From assembly GCF_001698125.1 (NCBI RefSeq), contig NZ_CP013855.1, forward strand, positions 310,001-374,000: a stretch of 64,000 bases of DNA. Reading direction: 5' to 3'. Shown one piece after another: positions 1-13,332 of this stretch (positions within the stretch are counted from its first letter, which is position 1; each line of letters begins with the position of its first letter). Both the position numbers and the translations under genes were made by a program. The DNA comes from Pseudonocardia sp. HH130630-07. GTDB lineage: Bacteria > Actinomycetota > Actinomycetes > Mycobacteriales > Pseudonocardiaceae. The notes under the pieces are model-generated. The model was not told the origin of the DNA, did not search any database, and saw nothing but the letters and a program-made list of their open reading frames with translations.

Positions 1-630
1 GAGGTCATCCGCCGGCACGAAGTCGGCTACGCCGAGTACGACGCCCTCAAAGCATGGATGATCCCGGTCGGCGCCGACGGCGAGTGGCCAATGTTCCTCG
101 ACGTGTTCGTTGAGCACGTCGTCGAGGAGGTCGCCCACGCCGACCGCAAGGGCGCCGTCGGCACCATCGAGGGCCCCTACTACGTGCCGGGCGCCCCCGA
201 GTCCCACGGCGAGACCACGATGTCGATGCGGGAGGACGAGAGAGGCACACCGCTGCTGTTCCAGGGCACCGTCACCGACCTCGACGGCGGCCCGGTCGCC
301 GGCGCGAAGGTGGACCTCTGGCACGCCGACGACGCCGGCTACTACCCCCAGTTCGCCCACGGCATCCCCGAGTGGAACCTGCGTGCGGTCGTCACCACCG
401 GCGCCGACGGCCACTTCGCCTTCCACACCGTGCAGCCCGCCCACCTGCACCTCAAGGTCAGCGCACTGGGGAAGGCCTCGGTCACCACGCAGCTCTACTT
501 CGACGGCGGTGACTATGTCGCCGACGACGTCGCGCAGGCCGTCAAGCCCGAGCTCGTCCTACGTCCCACGCCGGTCACCGACGGCTCCGGCGACGAGGTC
601 ACTTACGACTTCGCGCTGGATCCCGCCTGA
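1..630 (+). CDS. catA: Catechol 1,2-dioxygenase, 5'-partial, internally deleted
   Basis: The frame is open from base 1, so the N-terminus lies outside the window. Visible family motifs are EGPYYVPGAPE, KVDLWHADDAGYYPQF, GIPEWNLR and TTQLYFDGGDYVADDVA, all typical of intradiol dioxygenases of the Gram-positive catechol 1,2-dioxygenase group. These Fe(III) enzymes open catechol to cis,cis-muconate. In the family, a stretch of about 25-30 residues separates the VQPA and RPAHLHLKVS blocks and carries the second iron-ligand Tyr. Here the two blocks are joined directly (FHTVQPAHLHLKVS near base 430-460) without a frameshift. The His-x-His ligands and the first Tyr remain. The stop overlaps the catC start. 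The enzyme is probably inactive; the deletion is inferred from family knowledge, not from an alignment. Confidence 0.85.
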   Translation, partial: EVIRRHEVGYAEYDALKAWMIPVGADGEWPMFLDVFVEHVVEEVAHADRKGAVGTIEGPYYVPGAPESHGETTMSMREDERGTPLLFQGTVTDLDGGPVAGAKVDLWHADDAGYYPQFAHGIPEWNLRAVVTTGADGHFAFHTVQPAHLHLKVSALGKASVTTQLYFDGGDYVADDVAQAVKPELVLRPTPVTDGSGDEVTYDFALDPA

Positions 631-917
631 TGGCCCGCTTCGCCGTCCGGATGGAGGTCGACCTCCCCCCCGGCATAGACGCCGACGCCCGCGCCGACCT
701 ACTCGCCCGGGAGAAGGCATGGTCGCAGCAGTGGCAGCGCTCCGGGGAGTGGCTAAGCATCTGGCGCTGCGTCGGGGAGTACGCCAACCTCTCGATCTTC
801 GACGTCCGGGACAACGAGCAGCTCCACGAGATCCTGTGGGGGCTGCCGCTGTTCCCGTACATGACGATCACGGTGACGCCGCTGGCGACGCACCCGTCCG
901 ACCTTGGGTGCCGGTAA
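630..917 (+). CDS. catC: Muconolactone delta-isomerase
   Basis: This 95-aa protein has the full length and character of muconolactone isomerase, with motifs REKAWSQQWQRSG, WRCVGEYANLSIFDV and LPLFPYMTITVTPLATHPS. The enzyme moves the double bond of muconolactone to give 3-oxoadipate enol-lactone in the catechol branch of the beta-ketoadipate pathway. It works in the cytoplasm as a multimer. Its ATG overlaps the last base of the catA stop (TGATG), so translation is coupled. catB is not between the two genes and must lie elsewhere if present. The gene looks intact although its partner catA is damaged. Confidence 0.93.
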   Translation: MARFAVRMEVDLPPGIDADARADLLAREKAWSQQWQRSGEWLSIWRCVGEYANLSIFDVRDNEQLHEILWGLPLFPYMTITVTPLATHPSDLGCR

Positions 918-1054
918 GGAACGTGTCACCAGGGGCAAAGTAGTCGGCTGTAGCGGCGGGACTGCGGTGGAGATCGACCAGGTTGCGGTAGCGCGAGCCG
1001 CGCAGCGCCTGGCGAGGCCTATGGCCTCGGCGTCGATGCGTAGCCAGATCCGTT
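918..1054. other. Intergenic junction between convergent operons
   Basis: This short stretch lies between the end of catC (plus) and the end of the biosynthetic operon (minus). I see no convincing gene. A transcription terminator for either operon is expected here but I could not identify a clear stem-loop followed by T residues. Confidence 0.5.
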
Positions 1055-2335
1055 CTACCGGGACGCTCCCGAGCCTCTGGCCCGGGCGGGCTCGGGGGTC
1101 CCCGCACTGGCCGGGCGGATGGCGAGGGCGAGGGCGGCCCCGGCGACGGCCGCCGCGGCGAGTACCCCGAACAGCGTCGCGGTCCCGAGACCGGCGGCCA
1201 CGAGCAGCCCGACGGCGGCCGGCCCGGCGATGGTACCGACGCGCCCGACGCCGGTGCACCAGGCGGTGCCCGCGCTGCGCACCCGGGCCGGGAACGTCGC
1301 CGCCGCCAGCCCGATCACCAGGATCTGGGTGCCGGTGGTCCCGAGCCCGACCACCGCGACCAGGGGCAGCAGCACCGGGGCGTCGGGCTGCAGCCCCACG
1401 ACGGCCAGCGCGAGTGCCCCCACCGCGAAGCCGGCCGCGACGACGCGGCGCGGGCCGTACCGTTCCGCCAGCGGCGCGGCGCCGAGCGCACCCGCGATCG
1501 CGCCGCCGTTGAGCAGCAGCAGCGACAGCAGCGCGGCCCGGTCGTCGAACCCGGCCCGGCCCAGCAGCGCGGGCAGCCACGTCCCCAGCGCGAAGATCAG
1601 CAGCAGGCCGGTCGCGCTGACCAGGCCGAGCAGCACGGCCGCCGCGGCGGCGCCCCCGCCGAACAGCCCGGTGAACCCCGTCCCCCCGGCCGGGGTGCCG
1701 TCCCCGTCCGCGGCGTCGGCACCGGGTGGGGACCCTCCGTCGCGGGCCGCCCGCCACACCGGGGACTCGGGCAGCCGGGCCACGGCCAGCGGCAGCAGAG
1801 TGACCAGCGGCAGCGCCCCGATCGCGAACAGGCCGCGCCAGCCGAGGTGCTCCAGCAGCACGAGCGTCGCGAGGGTGCCGGCGACGCTGCCCAGCGGGAT
1901 GCCGCAGTAGGCCAGCGTCGTGTGCAGCTGGCGGCGCCCGGGTGGCGTGGTCTCCGCGACCAGCGCCCCGGTGACGGCGACGACGATGCCGATCCCGATC
2001 CCGGTGACGAGCCGCCAGGTCCCGAACGAGGCCACCGTCGATGTCGTCGCCGTCACCGCCATCCCGATGGAGAACCAGGCGTACCCGGCGAGCAGCACCG
2101 GGCGCCGTCCCCAGCGGTCGGCCGCCGCGCCGGCGGCGAGCGCCCCGACGAGCACCCCGGTCAGCGACCACGCGGCGACGGCACCCGCGCCGGCCGGGTC
2201 GAGCGGGCCCAGCTCACCGGAGCGTAGGAGCACCGGCACGAGCGCGCCGTAGACGACGAGGTCGTAGCCGTCGAACACCAGACCGGTGGTGCCGAGCGCG
2301 AGCGTCCACCCGGGCCCGGCGCGCCGCGCGCTCAC
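1055..2335 (-). CDS. MFS transporter, aromatic acid:H+ symporter type
   Basis: This is a 426-aa, 12-segment major facilitator. The first segment has FDGYDLVVYGALVPVLL, the hallmark of the aromatic acid:H+ symporter group (PcaK, BenK, MhpT). The loop 2-3 motif DRWGRRPVLL and the central motif LPESPVWR are also present. The GTG start (codon at 2335) overlaps the TGA of the P450, which supports that start. It is the last gene of the eight-gene minus-strand operon. The family usually imports benzoate-like acids with protons, so it may move the aromatic product or a precursor of the cluster. Direction of transport cannot be read from the sequence. Confidence 0.85.
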   Translation of the reverse strand: MSARRAGPGWTLALGTTGLVFDGYDLVVYGALVPVLLRSGELGPLDPAGAGAVAAWSLTGVLVGALAAGAAADRWGRRPVLLAGYAWFSIGMAVTATTSTVASFGTWRLVTGIGIGIVVAVTGALVAETTPPGRRQLHTTLAYCGIPLGSVAGTLATLVLLEHLGWRGLFAIGALPLVTLLPLAVARLPESPVWRAARDGGSPPGADAADGDGTPAGGTGFTGLFGGGAAAAAVLLGLVSATGLLLIFALGTWLPALLGRAGFDDRAALLSLLLLNGGAIAGALGAAPLAERYGPRRVVAAGFAVGALALAVVGLQPDAPVLLPLVAVVGLGTTGTQILVIGLAAATFPARVRSAGTAWCTGVGRVGTIAGPAAVGLLVAAGLGTATLFGVLAAAAVAGAALALAIRPASAGTPEPARARGSGASR

Positions 2336-3549
2336 GCCGCCCCGAAGCGGACGGGCAGCGCGCCCAGGTTGAGGTGGCGGCCGTTGGCGTAGAACCGGTC
2401 GACCGGCCCGGTGAGCGTCATCGGCGGGGCCGCGACGATCTCGTCGAGGACGGCGACGAGCTGGCGGCGGCCCAGCTGGGCGCCCAGGCAGTAGTGGATG
2501 CCCTGGCCGAGCGACAGGTGCGCCGCCGCGCCGCGGTCGAGCCGGAACCGGTCGGGCTCGATGAACCGGTCGGGGTCGCGGTTGGCGGCGCCGACGGCGA
2601 GCACCACCCGCGCCCCGGCGGGCAGCTCGACCCCGGCCACGTCGACGGCGCGGGTGGTGACCCGGCTGCCGTGGTCGACCGGGGTGTCCAGGCGCAGCGT
2701 CTCGTCGACGGCGGCCCCGCGCAGCGCCGGGTCCGCGGCGAGCCGGGCGTGCAGGTCGTGGTCGCGGGCCAGGCGCAGCAGCAGGTGCCCGGCGGTGTTC
2801 ATCGTCGTCTCGTGCCCGGCGATGGCGAACGCGACCAGCATGACCCGGAGGTCCTCGTCGGGCAGGGGGTGGCCGTCGACGCGCTCGCGGACCAGGGCGG
2901 CGAGGTAGCTGCCGTCGTCGTCGCGGCGTGCGCGGGCGATCTCGCCGTCGAGCAGGGCGGCGAACGCGGGCCAGAACCCGCCGCCGCGGGCCATCGTCGC
3001 CCAGGTGGTGCGGGTGAGCTGCAGGATGTCGGCGCGGGCCCGGGCGGAGAACCCGATGGTCTCGGCCAGCACCGCCAGCGGCAGGGTCGTGGTCAGCTCC
3101 GCGACGAGGTCGGCGCCACCGCGGGCGACCAGCGGCCGGACCGTGTCCGCCGCGAGCCCGGCGATCCGCGGTGCGACGGCGCGGACCGCGGAGGCCGCGA
3201 GCGCCGGGCGCATGAGCGCGCGGAACGCGGTGTGCTCGGGCGGGTCGTACTCCAGCGGCGCGAACCGCGGCTGGTCGGTGGCCCGGGGGAAGAACACGCC
3301 GTGGGCGGAGGAGAACGTCTCGTGGTCGCGCAGCGCGTCGAGGACGTGCGGGTAGCGGGCCAGCACCCACATGCCGCCGTGGGCCGCGGTGCGGACCGGC
3401 CCACCGGCGGCGCGCAGCCGGTCGTGCACCGCGCGGGCGACGTCCGGGGTGAACGCGGGGTCGTGGTGGTCGAACCGGTCGGTGAGGCGGGCGACGACGC
3501 CGTCGTCGTCGGTGCCGGTCGTGCCGGTCGCGGTGCTCCCCGCGCTCAT
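2332..3549 (-). CDS. Cytochrome P450 monooxygenase
   Basis: This 405-aa protein is a class I bacterial P450. Motifs visible are the I-helix AGHETT, the ExxR motif in ETLRLDTPV, and the haem loop LSLGQGIHYCLG with the axial Cys near residue 354. The usual Phe at the start of the haem loop is Leu here, a known but less common variant. The ATG overlaps the stop of the KAS III-like gene and the stop overlaps the MFS start. No ferredoxin gene is adjacent, so electrons must come from elsewhere. In this cluster it probably hydroxylates or otherwise oxidises the polyketide-derived aromatic product. Confidence 0.92.
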   Translation of the reverse strand: MSAGSTATGTTGTDDDGVVARLTDRFDHHDPAFTPDVARAVHDRLRAAGGPVRTAAHGGMWVLARYPHVLDALRDHETFSSAHGVFFPRATDQPRFAPLEYDPPEHTAFRALMRPALAASAVRAVAPRIAGLAADTVRPLVARGGADLVAELTTTLPLAVLAETIGFSARARADILQLTRTTWATMARGGGFWPAFAALLDGEIARARRDDDGSYLAALVRERVDGHPLPDEDLRVMLVAFAIAGHETTMNTAGHLLLRLARDHDLHARLAADPALRGAAVDETLRLDTPVDHGSRVTTRAVDVAGVELPAGARVVLAVGAANRDPDRFIEPDRFRLDRGAAAHLSLGQGIHYCLGAQLGRRQLVAVLDEIVAAPPMTLTGPVDRFYANGRHLNLGALPVRFGAA

Positions 3550-4550
3550 GCGGTCCGCTCCGCGACGACGGCGGTCCAGGAGTACCCGCCGCCGCCGTTG
3601 AAGACCGCGGCGACCTCGCCGGGGGCGAGCATCGGGTGCAGGTCGGCGAGGTTCGCGAGCAGGTCCCCGGCACCGAGGTGGCCGGTGCGGCCGCCCAGGT
3701 CGACGACCTCGGCGGGGGTGATACCGGCGAAGACGGGCTGGTAGATCTCGAACGCGAGCCGGCCGACCCGGGGCAGTGCGAGGTACCGCACCCGTGCGGG
3801 GTCGACGCCGGCGCGGCGCAGCGCGGTGGTGACGACCTCGCGCGCCCGGTCGGAGGCGGTCGCGGTGAACGCCTCGCGGGAGTGCCGGGCGAAGAACGCC
3901 TTCTTGGTGCGGGCGAGGTCGATCGTCGGGCCCTGCTCCTGGCGGGCGGTGCCGAACGGGTCGTCGCCGCGGTGCATGCCCTCCAGCTCGGGGGCCGAGG
4001 CGCTCGCGACGCCGCGGACCAGCCACGCATCGCCCGGAGCCGGGTCCGCGGCGAGGAGCATCGCGGTGCCGGCGTCGGCGTGGACGAGCCCGCGGTCCGA
4101 CCGCCACCGGTCGAACCCGGGCGGGCAGAACCGGTCGCCGGTGGTGACGAGCACCGTCGAGCCGGGGTCGAGCGCGAGCCGGCCCGCGGCCAGCTCCAGC
4201 GCGGCCGCACCGCCGTTGGACAGCTGCCGGACGCCGACCGGCAGCGCGGCCCGGGCGCCGACCCGGTCGGCGACGAAGTGCGGCGGCGACCAGAGGTCGT
4301 GGCCCTGGTAGGTGGTCCAGGCGTGCAGCAGCGTCCCGATCCGGGCCGGGTCGGCCCCGGCCGCGTCGAGGACCCGGCGGGCGGCGTGCGCAGCCAGGAC
4401 CGGGCCGGGCAGCTCGGGTCCGGCGACGGGGACCGAGACGTAACCGGAGCGCTGCGCCTCGGCCTCGCCGATCCGGCCGTCGGCCAGCGCGTCGGCGAGG
4501 GTCTCGCGGGTGTCGGGCAGCCAGGTGCCGACCGCGCGGACGGCGATCAT
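3546..4550 (-). CDS. KAS III-like acyltransferase/condensing enzyme, catalytic Cys replaced
   Basis: This 334-aa thiolase-fold protein belongs to the ketoacyl synthase III-like group found in antibiotic clusters, where members such as ChlB3 and PtmR move aryl groups from a PKS carrier protein to an acceptor. The region that normally holds the nucleophile (xxCNGG) reads RQLSNGGAAALELA, so Ser stands at about residue 111 in place of Cys. The usual His motif (PHQAN type) reads LPRVGRLAF, without His. The late motif GGRTGHLGAGD typical of this subgroup is kept. The ATG overlaps the LuxC stop. It could be an acyl-shuttling enzyme with altered chemistry or a non-catalytic scaffold. Confidence 0.82.
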   Translation of the reverse strand: MIAVRAVGTWLPDTRETLADALADGRIGEAEAQRSGYVSVPVAGPELPGPVLAAHAARRVLDAAGADPARIGTLLHAWTTYQGHDLWSPPHFVADRVGARAALPVGVRQLSNGGAAALELAAGRLALDPGSTVLVTTGDRFCPPGFDRWRSDRGLVHADAGTAMLLAADPAPGDAWLVRGVASASAPELEGMHRGDDPFGTARQEQGPTIDLARTKKAFFARHSREAFTATASDRAREVVTTALRRAGVDPARVRYLALPRVGRLAFEIYQPVFAGITPAEVVDLGGRTGHLGAGDLLANLADLHPMLAPGEVAAVFNGGGGYSWTAVVAERTA

Positions 4551-6034
4551 GCCGGGGCCTCCTGCCGGTCGGTGGGGCGGTCGGTGCGGTGCGGCGGGAA
4601 GACCAGGTCGAGGGGGTCGGTGCCGTCGGGGAGGTGCTCGTCGACGGCCCAGCGGACGAGCCGGCGGACGGGTTCGAACCCGTCCTGGGGCAGGGCCGGG
4701 TGGACGCTGACGGCGGCGCCGAGGTCGACGGTGCGCTGCACCCCGGCGCGGGGCAGCACCGCGCGCAGCGCGCGGCGCAGCGACGGCGGGTGGACGCCGA
4801 CGGTCTGGGTACCGGCGTCGAGGAACCGGACGGCGTCGGCGGGGGAGTCGACCGGGACGATGTTCGCGACGCGGCCGGTGAGGGTGTCGGCGAACTCCAC
4901 CGGTTCGTCGAGGTGGGAGACGATCACCGCGCCGGTCCCGTCGCCGTCGCCGATCACGGTGTGGAAGCCGCCGCCGGTGCGCAGCGCCCGCAGCCGGGCG
5001 CGCAGCTGCGGGTCGGGCCGCGCGGCGGCGGTGGACACCTGCGGGGGCAGGGTCTGCAGGGCGGCGTGCACGCGGCGGCCGAGGTCCTCGGCGGCGGCGA
5101 CGCCGTCGGGGCCGGTGCCGCAGGCGGCGTAGACGACCCGGGCGTTGACGCAGCCGACCTGGTTGAACGCGCCGACGTCGAGGGCGAGGCGGTGCGCGAC
5201 GTCGTCGACGACGGCCGGGTCGAACGACTCCGGCCCTAGCACGGTCGCGCTGTTCTTCGGGTCGAAGGTGACCAGCTCCAGCCCCGGCCCGAGGTAGCCC
5301 AGCGCGTGGCGCACCGAGCCGGTGCCGCCCCAGGCGACGATCCGGTCGGCGACGGCCGGGTCGTACAGCCGGGCCTCCACCCCGGCGTCGCCGCCCTTCC
5401 AGTAGGCGACCGACACCGCGCGGGCCAGCGGGTGGTCCGGGTCGAGCTCGATCATCGTGCGGGCCAGCGCGACCATGGTCAGCGGGTCGTTCGACGGGGT
5501 CTTGACCACGGCCTCGCCGCGGGTCAGCCCGGTGCGGGCGACGGTCATCGCGGCGATCAGCGGGCTGTTGCCGGCGATCACGTGGACGGCCCGGACGCCG
5601 AAGGCGTGCACGGCCCCGACCCGGCCGTCGGCGCAGCGGGTCTCCGGCCAGCCGGTGAGGTGCTCGCGCCCGACGGCGTCGACGACCTCGGTGAGGGCCT
5701 CGCGGGTGAACAGCGCGGGTAGCAGCCGCAGGTTGGACCGCACCAGCTCGGGCGGCACGTCGGCGAGCCCCGCGGAGTGCCGGACGACGTCGCGCAGCAG
5801 CGGGTTGTCGTCCGGGTCCAGCCGCCGTCCGAACGCGACGAGGTGCTCGACGACGTCGTCGAGGTCCAGCGCGTCGAGGTCGGCGGACAGGCGGGCGTCG
5901 CGGCGGGCCAGGTCGGGCAGCACCGCGTACGGGTCGGTGGTGGCGAATCCGGTACCGGCGCGGCCGTCGGCGGTCACCCAGGGCCCCTCGACGACCTCGC
6001 CGCCCACCACGGCCGGGAGCCGCAGCGCGCTCAC
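4547..6034 (-). CDS. LuxC-like acyl-CoA/acyl-protein reductase
   Basis: This 495-aa protein fits the LuxC family of NADPH-dependent acyl reductases, which have an aldehyde-dehydrogenase fold and pass the acyl group through a Cys before reduction to the aldehyde. Visible motifs are FGVRAVHVIAGNSP, TRGEAVVKTPSNDP and FNQVGCVNARVV with the candidate catalytic Cys295. It lies directly between the LuxE-like gene and the KAS III-like gene with 4-bp overlaps at both ends. In luciferase systems LuxC works in a complex with LuxE, so the pair here probably reduces an activated acid made by the PKS. The natural substrate is unknown. Confidence 0.88.
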   Translation of the reverse strand: MSALRLPAVVGGEVVEGPWVTADGRAGTGFATTDPYAVLPDLARRDARLSADLDALDLDDVVEHLVAFGRRLDPDDNPLLRDVVRHSAGLADVPPELVRSNLRLLPALFTREALTEVVDAVGREHLTGWPETRCADGRVGAVHAFGVRAVHVIAGNSPLIAAMTVARTGLTRGEAVVKTPSNDPLTMVALARTMIELDPDHPLARAVSVAYWKGGDAGVEARLYDPAVADRIVAWGGTGSVRHALGYLGPGLELVTFDPKNSATVLGPESFDPAVVDDVAHRLALDVGAFNQVGCVNARVVYAACGTGPDGVAAAEDLGRRVHAALQTLPPQVSTAAARPDPQLRARLRALRTGGGFHTVIGDGDGTGAVIVSHLDEPVEFADTLTGRVANIVPVDSPADAVRFLDAGTQTVGVHPPSLRRALRAVLPRAGVQRTVDLGAAVSVHPALPQDGFEPVRRLVRWAVDEHLPDGTDPLDLVFPPHRTDRPTDRQEAPA

Positions 6035-7472
6035 CGGTCCCCACCCCGCGCGGTGAGGTGTTCCAGCGCGCCGCGGTGGGCCCGGTCGGTCGCCGCGCAG
6101 TTGATCTTGTCGGGGTCACCGGCCTCGGTGAGCCGGACGATGCCGTCGTGCACCTGCGGGGTGCCGCGCCCGCAGGCGCACCGGTCGTAGGTGACGGTGA
6201 CCCGGTCCTCGGAGCGGAACCCGCCCCAGTGGGTGCGGGCGAGCAGGTCGACGAACGCGCCGCGCCCGGTGTGGGTGCCGCGCCGCGGGGCGGGCTCGTC
6301 GGTGACCGGGTCGAGGACGTAGGCGACCGTCCACGGTTCGAGGTGGTAGCGGCCCTCGGCGCACATCGGGTGCAGCGCGGTGGTCTCGGTCATCGCGTAG
6401 ATGTGGCGCAGGCGGTCGGCGCCGGTGAAGCGGCGGACGTGGTCCTGCCAGTCGTCGGGCATGTGCGCACCCTTGGTCCCGCCGCCGGGCTCGACGGCGG
6501 AGTCGGGCGCGAACACCCCGGTCAGGCCCCGGTCGAGGCCGGCCGTGGCCAGCCCGTGCAGGGTGTTCCAGGTGTTCATGAGGTAGACGCGGCGGCCGCG
6601 CAGCTCGTCGGCGAGGCGGGCGGTGAACCCGGGCAGCGCGGCGTCGGACTCGCGGCGCAGCTGCTCGAACTCGTCGCGGCGGGCGAGCAGGTCCGGGTCG
6701 GTGAGCGCGTCGTCGGGGGTCTCGCCGCGGGCGCGGGCGGCGGCGAGGCGGCCGGCGAGCAGCATGACGTCGGCGCTCATCCGGCCCGGGTGCATCGCGT
6801 ACACGCCGTCCTCGCCGCCGGCGACGTGGTCGGCGAGGGCGTCGACGCAGCGCATGATGCCGCTGCGGCCGTGGCGGACCATGGGCCACACCACGGGGAC
6901 CGGGGCGCCGTCGTGGCCGTCGGCGCGGCGGACCCGGGCGCCGACGACGGCGAACATCGCGTCGACCTCGGCGTGGGTGTGCGGGACGAACGACATCGTC
7001 CCCGAGGTCACCGACGAGTGCTGGACCCGCAGGTCGGTGCGGTCGTCGAGGTCGGAGAGCCAATCGTCCACGTTCCCGGCGACGGCCGGGTCGGCGCCGG
7101 CGAGGTCGACGGTCGTGAGCCGGCCCAGCCAGCGGGTGAGGTGGTCGAAGCGCTTCCGGTGCAGCAGCGCGGCCGGGTAGGACTTATAGACCTCCGGGGA
7201 GAACAGCAGCGGGACCGCGGCGTCGAGGTCGGGCAGGTCGTCGACGCCGGTCTCCTCGACCATCGCGGTGAGCACGTCGAGGCGGCCGTGCAGGGCGGCG
7301 AACCGCTCCCGCAGCGCGGCGAGCTGCAGGTCGGCCAGCTCGCCCGGGTCGAACCGGTGCAGCGCGGTGTAGTCGCCGCCGGCCCAGTCGAGCGGGTGGT
7401 CGGCGAACCGGCGCGCCGAGGTGGGGGCCGGTGCGGTCCCGGTCGGTGCCGTCCCGGTGGGTGTCGTGGCGG

Positions 7473-7476
<4 letters not shown>
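6031..7476 (-). CDS. LuxE-like acyl-protein synthetase
   Basis: This 481-aa protein resembles acyl-protein synthetases (LuxE family), adenylating enzymes that activate a carboxylic acid and hand it to the LuxC reductase. Supporting segments are HSSVTSGTMSFVPHT (the phosphate-binding SSGTT-like loop), MNTWNTLHGLATAG, IYAMTETTALHPMC and GGFRSEDRVTVTYDRCACGRGTP, the last two resembling the A5 and A7/A8 region of the ANL fold. The ATG overlaps the PKS stop and the stop overlaps the luxC-like start, fixing both ends. The Thr-rich repeat at the N-terminus looks like a flexible leader. Confidence 0.83.
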
Positions 7477-12718
<5,242 letters not shown>

Positions 12719-12722
<4 letters not shown>

Positions 12723-13288
12723 CCGGCCATCCCGGAACAGGTGGCACACGGGCAGTGCGGGCAGCCGCGCTCGTGCAGCCGCGCCGGCATCTCGGCCGCG
12801 ATCGCGCAGATCATGCAGGTCAGGTCGCCGTCCGGGGCGAGGATCTCCTCGAACGGGACCGGCGCCATCCGGTCCTCGGCGTCGATCTGCTTGTGCGGGG
12901 ACCCGACGGCGAGGATGACGTGGTCGGTGATCGACCCGACGGCGTGCGGGACCTCGCCCTCGACGAGGAACGTCTGCCCGGCGCGGGTCTCGTGGACCCG
13001 CCCGCCGTAGGTGATCGTCCCGATCCCGGCGACGACGGTCAGCACGTGGTGGCCCGGGTGGGTGTGCGGCTGGAACCCGCTGCCCGCGGGGAGCCGGATG
13101 AGGTCGGCGCCGATGGAGCCGATCGTCGCCAGCTCGCGGCCCGACGCGTCGGCGGTGCCGTGCAGCCCGACGGGCAGCGGCCCGTGGTCGACGGTCAGCT
13201 CGGTGCGGTGGTCGCCGACGCCCGCGTCGGCCCAGGTCACGATCTCGAGGTCGGTGCCGGTGTCAGGCCGGGTGGAGGCGTGGGTCAC
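12719..13288 (-). CDS. Cupin-domain protein with C-terminal cysteine cluster
   Basis: This 189-aa protein has a cupin barrel: HTHPGHHVLTVVAGIGTITYGG gives the first metal-binding motif and GEVPHAVGSITDHVIL the second, with three to four His residues that could hold Fe or another divalent metal. After the barrel comes CMICAI and then GCPHCPCATC, six Cys in all, which is not usual for simple cupins. The GTG at 13288 has an AAGG sequence upstream. The stop overlaps the PKS start. A role as cyclase, dioxygenase or regulator of the pathway is possible; the sequence does not decide. It is the second gene of the operon. Confidence 0.8.
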
Positions 13289-13332
13289 GGGTGCAGCCCT
13301 TCGGTCGGGAGGGGTCGGATGCGGTGGGGCGG

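Noticed and set aside
2041..5132. Long plus-strand frames opposite the P450, KAS III and LuxC genes
   Set aside because: Composition is typical of antisense frames in high-GC DNA, and no domain is visible.
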